A stretch of 64,000 nucleotides of DNA. Source: Deltaproteobacteria bacterium. GTDB taxonomy: Bacteria; Desulfobacterota; Desulfomonilia; UBA1062. The translations under genes were made by a program, and so were the position numbers. Below the pieces are notes generated by a model. That model saw nothing but the letters and a program-made list of their open reading frames with translations, was not told the DNA's origin and did no database searches. Location of the stretch: contig JAHDOV010000019.1 of NCBI GenBank assembly GCA_018434685.1, positions 1 through 64,000 on the forward strand, in the 5' to 3' direction. Of the stretch, positions 60,767 to 64,000 are shown one piece after another (position 1 is the first letter of the stretch; each line of letters begins with the position of its first letter).

Positions 60767-61054
60767 ATGGTTTCACTTACTCTAGCAGCACGGGAAAAAC
60801 TCACCCAGCTTCATGAGGGAAAACAGATAAAACCGATCCGCATCGTTCAGGAGGTCTCCTGAGGCACCTCGGTGCTGAAGCTGGCTCCGGGAGAGCCGGG
60901 AGACAATGACGAAGTATACCACGAAGGCGGGTTCACTATCGTGGTGAACAGGTATCTGTCCGACAGATTCGGTCCGTTTACCATCGATTCCACCCTCAAG
61001 GGGTTGGTGATCCGTTCGAAACTGACAGGCACAGGCCGCTCCTGCAGGGGATAG
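60767..61054 (+). CDS. HesB/IscA-like selenoprotein, second copy (in-frame UGA)
   Basis: Reading through UGA at 60860-60862 gives a 95-residue A-type carrier-like protein: MVSLTLAAREKLTQLHEGKQ, PIRIVQEVS-U32-GTSVLKLAP, then FTIVVNRYLSDRFGPFTIDS. U32 is at the first IscA Cys position. Of the usual C-terminal Cys pair only one remains (GRSCRG, Cys93). The AGGAGG site fits the ATG. It lies alone between the RNA element and an MFS gene. It shares little sequence with the HesB protein at 16089, so it is not a recent copy. Confidence 0.82.
60860..60899 (+). promoter_or_regulatory. SECIS-like hairpin in the second HesB selenoprotein
   Basis: Eighteen bases after UGA, CUGGCUC (60881-60887) pairs with GAGCCGG (60893-60899) around CGGGA. 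The GGCUC/GAGCC stem and distance match those in the first HesB gene although the encoded residues differ. Confidence 0.6.
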
Positions 61055-61188
61055 CATGTCTTCAGGGGCAACCGGGAAGCCTGGCCTGATGATTCCCCCG
61101 GGAGCTGCAGTTCGTGGCCGCTTCATGAAAAGGTCCATAACCTAAGCCGCCACACGCCGTCAGAGGAAGAACCAAAGGAGATCCCCGC

Positions 61189-62601
61189 ATGGATACTGCA
61201 TCCTACAAACGGCTCGTACATGTCATCATGGCCCTGCCCGGTTTCCTCACCGCATTCATGGTCTCGGCGGTGAACATTGCGCTGCCGGCAATCGGGAAAG
61301 ACCTTGGCATGAATGCCGTCATGCTGAACTGGGTGGCCACGGCATATCTTCTGGGAACGGCGATCTTCCTGCTCCCCATCGGCCGCATTGCCGATATTTA
61401 CGGAAGGAAAAAGGTATTCTTCCTCGGCCTGGTGCTGTTCACCCTCACCACCGGGCTTATCGGCCTGGCACCGGGTGCCGCAGTGCTCATTTCCCTGCGA
61501 TTCATGCAGGGCATGGCCTTTTCCATGCTCTCGGGCCCGGCCATCGCCATCATCACCTCGATATTCCCCCTTCAGGAGCGGGGACACGCACTGGGGATCA
61601 ATCTTGCAACTATCTATGTGGGCCTCACGGTAGGTCCGTTTATCGGCGGGGTCCTCACCGAACACCTGGGGTGGAGGAGCATATTCTTCTGCGCTGTTCC
61701 TTTCGGCGCGATTCTCGTATATCTTACCGGCAGATACCTGAAGGGGGAATGGGCGGATTCCCGCGATGAGCGCCTCGATTATGCGGGATCATTTCTGTAT
61801 GCCGTCATGCTCATGCTCTTCGTGTACGGCATGTCCTGCGTGCCATCTCGCACCGGGATGTGGCTTATCGGCGGGTCTGTGCTTGGGCTTGTTGCCTTTG
61901 TGAAATGGGAACAGCGGACGAAGAACCCTGTCTTCGACATCAATCTCTTCATGAAAAACCGGCTCTTCGTGTTCTCGAACATTGCCGCCATGATCCACTA
62001 CAGCGCCACCTATGCGCTCATCTTCCTGCTGAGCCTCTACCTGCAATATATCAGGGGCCTCGGCCCCCAGGCCGTGGGGCTCATCTTCATGGCTTACCCG
62101 GTGTTCATGGCCCTGCTGACCCCTTCTGCAGGGAGGCTTTCCGACAGGATCGAGCCGCGACTGATCGTCTCGGCGGGCATGGCGCTCACTGCGCTGGGCG
62201 TATTTGTGCTGATCTTCCTGGACGAACGCACCAGCATCACCACGATCGTCTGTACGCTCGTTCTCATGGGGATTGGTTACGCGCTCTTTTCCTCTCCCAA
62301 CAGTAATGCCGTCATGAGTTCGGTGGACAAGAAACACTACGGGGTGGCTTCCGGCATCCTGTCCACCATGAGGCTCACCGGGCAGATGATGAGCATGGCC
62401 GCTGTCCTGCTGCTGTTCTCGCTCTTCCTGGGAAGCAGACCCATCGAACCGGACACCTTCGGGGCATTCATGAAGAGCATGCACATAACCTTTGTCATCT
62501 TCAGCATCTTGTGCGGCATCGGTGTTTTCATATCTCTTGCCCGGGGGAAGGTGCATGAGGGGGAATCTACCGCGGCCCTTGCAGAAGAGGTTGGTGAGTA
62601 G
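61189..62601 (+). CDS. MFS efflux transporter (DHA2/EmrB type)
   Basis: This 470-residue protein has about fourteen membrane helices, the motif A loop GRIADIYGRKKVFFLGL and motif C-like IAIITSIFPLQERGHALGIN. It belongs to the DHA2 drug:proton antiporter group. The substrate is unknown. AAAGGAG lies before the ATG. Confidence 0.9.
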   Translation: MDTASYKRLVHVIMALPGFLTAFMVSAVNIALPAIGKDLGMNAVMLNWVATAYLLGTAIFLLPIGRIADIYGRKKVFFLGLVLFTLTTGLIGLAPGAAVLISLRFMQGMAFSMLSGPAIAIITSIFPLQERGHALGINLATIYVGLTVGPFIGGVLTEHLGWRSIFFCAVPFGAILVYLTGRYLKGEWADSRDERLDYAGSFLYAVMLMLFVYGMSCVPSRTGMWLIGGSVLGLVAFVKWEQRTKNPVFDINLFMKNRLFVFSNIAAMIHYSATYALIFLLSLYLQYIRGLGPQAVGLIFMAYPVFMALLTPSAGRLSDRIEPRLIVSAGMALTALGVFVLIFLDERTSITTIVCTLVLMGIGYALFSSPNSNAVMSSVDKKHYGVASGILSTMRLTGQMMSMAAVLLLFSLFLGSRPIEPDTFGAFMKSMHITFVIFSILCGIGVFISLARGKVHEGESTAALAEEVGE

Positions 62602-62713
62602 ACACGAGCACGCTTCTTTTTGCGGCATGCCGGTTCGGAAAAACCGTGCCCTGAACCAGGAGTTCCCGGGCAGCATGATGTTACGGGAGAATCGTCACTA
62701 CCCCATCATCCTG

Positions 62714-63997
62714 TCACCTGGCAAAGATCCCCTTGATGCCCCCCGAGGTAAGGGCAGCAATATTGGCGAAGATGACCGGCAGGGGAATCATGCCCGGTGA
62801 TGCGAGGTATCGGGGCGTCCAGACCGGGGCGAACTTGTCTTTGTACTGGCGCAAGCCTTGGAAGTTGTAGAAATATTCTGCATGTCTGAAGATGAAAGAG
62901 CCTGTACGGTTCCACATGGGGGCCAGCGACCGGTCGTCCAGTCCTGAAAGCGGCGCCATCCCGAGATTGAACCAGCTAAACCCTTCTCGTTTTCCCCAGA
63001 GCATGAGCTGGATGAAGAGATAGTCCATGACCCCATGAGGGCTGTCCGGAAGATGGCGCATGAGGTCCACGGAGAGTTCTTCGTGTTCTGCGGCCTGCCA
63101 GATATTGGCAAAGGCGGTGATCTTCCCGTCCGTGCGGACAAGCCCTGCGGGGAAGTGCTCCAGGTAGTCTTCCTGGAAGAACCCCATGGAGTATCCTTTC
63201 TCGCCCGTATTCTTCTCCAGCAGCCATGCTTGTGAGATCTGCCGCAGTTCGGGCATGAGCCCTCTGACATCTCCGGGCTCAACAATCTCGAAGGTGCATC
63301 CTGCCTTGTCCAGCTTGTTGAACGTGTGGCGCAGCTCCTTGCGGGCACTCCCTTCCAGGGAGAACCCGTCGAGCGGGACGCGGGCCTCTTCGCCGAGCTT
63401 AATGAGCGTGAGCCCGAGTTCGAGATAGAGGGGGACAGCCTCGGCGCTGACCTCGTAGAACACGGGCCATACACCGGACCGGTCACACATCTCGCGGAAC
63501 TGCCAGGCCAGTTCACGCCGCTGATCGGCCGGCCCCACCGGGTCGCCCATGGCAATCCAGCTCGGGCCTTCGATGCCGTACATGATGAAAGCGGTACCTG
63601 AATTGTTGAAGAGAAAACGCTTGTCGCCGAGCAGGGCGAGGTTTGCATACGAGGCAGGAGATCTCCTGATTATGGGCAGTGCCCTGTCCAGGTCTTCCTG
63701 GCCTGGTCCCGAGGACCAGACCGGTACCGTACGGAGAAGCCGGCTGCCAAAAAACCACAGGCCAAGAACGCTTGCCCCGACCAGGGCGCGTAGAGACCGG
63801 GGCGCATCTGCCGAGATGGCAAAACGCCACCACAGATCGGCGGAATACTCCACATGCTTATAGGAAAAGAAGACAAGCCAGGTGGCGGCAACCAGCACCG
63901 CGGCGATGGCCGCTGACCACGCCGGAGAAAAACGGTCCGCTGTGAGGGATGCCTTCCGGGTGAAATAACGGCGGGAAGGAATCAGTGCCAGAAGCAT
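62714..63997 (-). CDS. MprF-like phosphatidylglycerol lysyltransferase domain, 5' end beyond window
   Basis: The 427 visible residues are the C-terminal part of an MprF-type protein: end of a membrane region (about 1-80), then the DUF2156/GNAT-like aminoacyl transferase domain (FLFNNSGTAFIMYGIEGPSW, YLELGLTLIKLGEEARVPLD, MRHLPDSPHGVMDYLFIQLM, WFNLGMAPLSGL). It transfers an amino acid from aminoacyl-tRNA to phosphatidylglycerol. The frame probably continues past 64000, so the ATG at 63997 is unlikely to be the start. Confidence 0.85.
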   Translation of the reverse strand: MLLALIPSRRYFTRKASLTADRFSPAWSAAIAAVLVAATWLVFFSYKHVEYSADLWWRFAISADAPRSLRALVGASVLGLWFFGSRLLRTVPVWSSGPGQEDLDRALPIIRRSPASYANLALLGDKRFLFNNSGTAFIMYGIEGPSWIAMGDPVGPADQRRELAWQFREMCDRSGVWPVFYEVSAEAVPLYLELGLTLIKLGEEARVPLDGFSLEGSARKELRHTFNKLDKAGCTFEIVEPGDVRGLMPELRQISQAWLLEKNTGEKGYSMGFFQEDYLEHFPAGLVRTDGKITAFANIWQAAEHEELSVDLMRHLPDSPHGVMDYLFIQLMLWGKREGFSWFNLGMAPLSGLDDRSLAPMWNRTGSFIFRHAEYFYNFQGLRQYKDKFAPVWTPRYLASPGMIPLPVIFANIAALTSGGIKGIFAR

Positions 63998-64000
63998 GAG

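Overview
The window is about 64 kb of moderately GC-rich, gene-dense bacterial DNA. It contains no rRNA, tRNA, insertion sequence or CRISPR array that I can support. The gene content points to a strictly anaerobic, selenium- and tungsten-using bacterium, most likely a Desulfobacterota (former Deltaproteobacteria) of the sulfate-reducing or syntrophic type. The signs are two tungsten aldehyde:ferredoxin oxidoreductases, a tungstate ABC importer, an ADP-forming acyl-CoA synthetase, a selenium-mobilisation operon and four genes with in-frame UGA codons that read best as selenocysteine. The taxonomic assignment is inference.

Positions 1-14.5 kb (minus strand) hold a MoxR ATPase cut by the window edge, a broken universal-stress-protein gene, and a small sigma54-driven unit (NifX-like, ArsR, TSUP permease) with a clear -24/-12 promoter and upstream palindromes. 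Above these lies a long colinear gene train from an ArsR repressor to a sigma54 activator. It carries arsenic and thiol-redox functions (ArsP-like permease, ArsC, ACR3, CcdA, thioredoxins, rhodanese, MauE), a UXX-type selenoprotein, FmdE proteins, a TSUP permease, DUF169 and a cation-diffusion facilitator. Divergent from it (14.8-19.8 kb, plus) are an ArsM arsenite methyltransferase whose arsenic-binding Cys is encoded by UGA, a second ArsR, a HesB-like selenoprotein, an old-yellow-enzyme-type oxidoreductase and a CDF transporter.

Positions 19.9-33.3 kb hold a PEGA lipoprotein, a SHOCT protein, a selenium operon (cysteine desulfurase-YedF-DUF3343), a tungstate uptake operon headed by its probable regulator, an SO_0444-type metal efflux permease, and a five-gene aor operon (ferredoxin, AOR, FAD subunit, ThiF/MoeB-like, MoaD-like). 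Tungsten uptake, cofactor maturation and the tungstoenzyme are therefore side by side.

Positions 33.6-45.1 kb (mixed strands) hold a multi-PAS histidine kinase with an in-frame amber codon, an AlaX-type editing protein, a Ser/Thr-kinase-HAD-phosphatase fusion, a SpoU methylase, an FMN reductase-SCP2 fusion, a YbaK pseudogene, CheX, a DMT permease, an acyl-CoA dehydrogenase-rubredoxin fusion and a dodecin. Positions 45-64 kb hold a Tat-exported flavodoxin, a glycosyltransferase, a second AOR, a CbpA/CbpM chaperone pair, an operon of lysine 2,3-aminomutase with two ATP-grasp ligases, an ADP-forming acyl-CoA synthetase, MarC, a second HesB-like selenoprotein, an MFS pump and the C-terminal part of an MprF-like protein.

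The most notable observations are the four putative selenoproteins with candidate SECIS hairpins, three dispersed copies of a structured RNA element ending in an intrinsic terminator, the LAM/ATP-grasp operon, and the kinase-phosphatase fusion.
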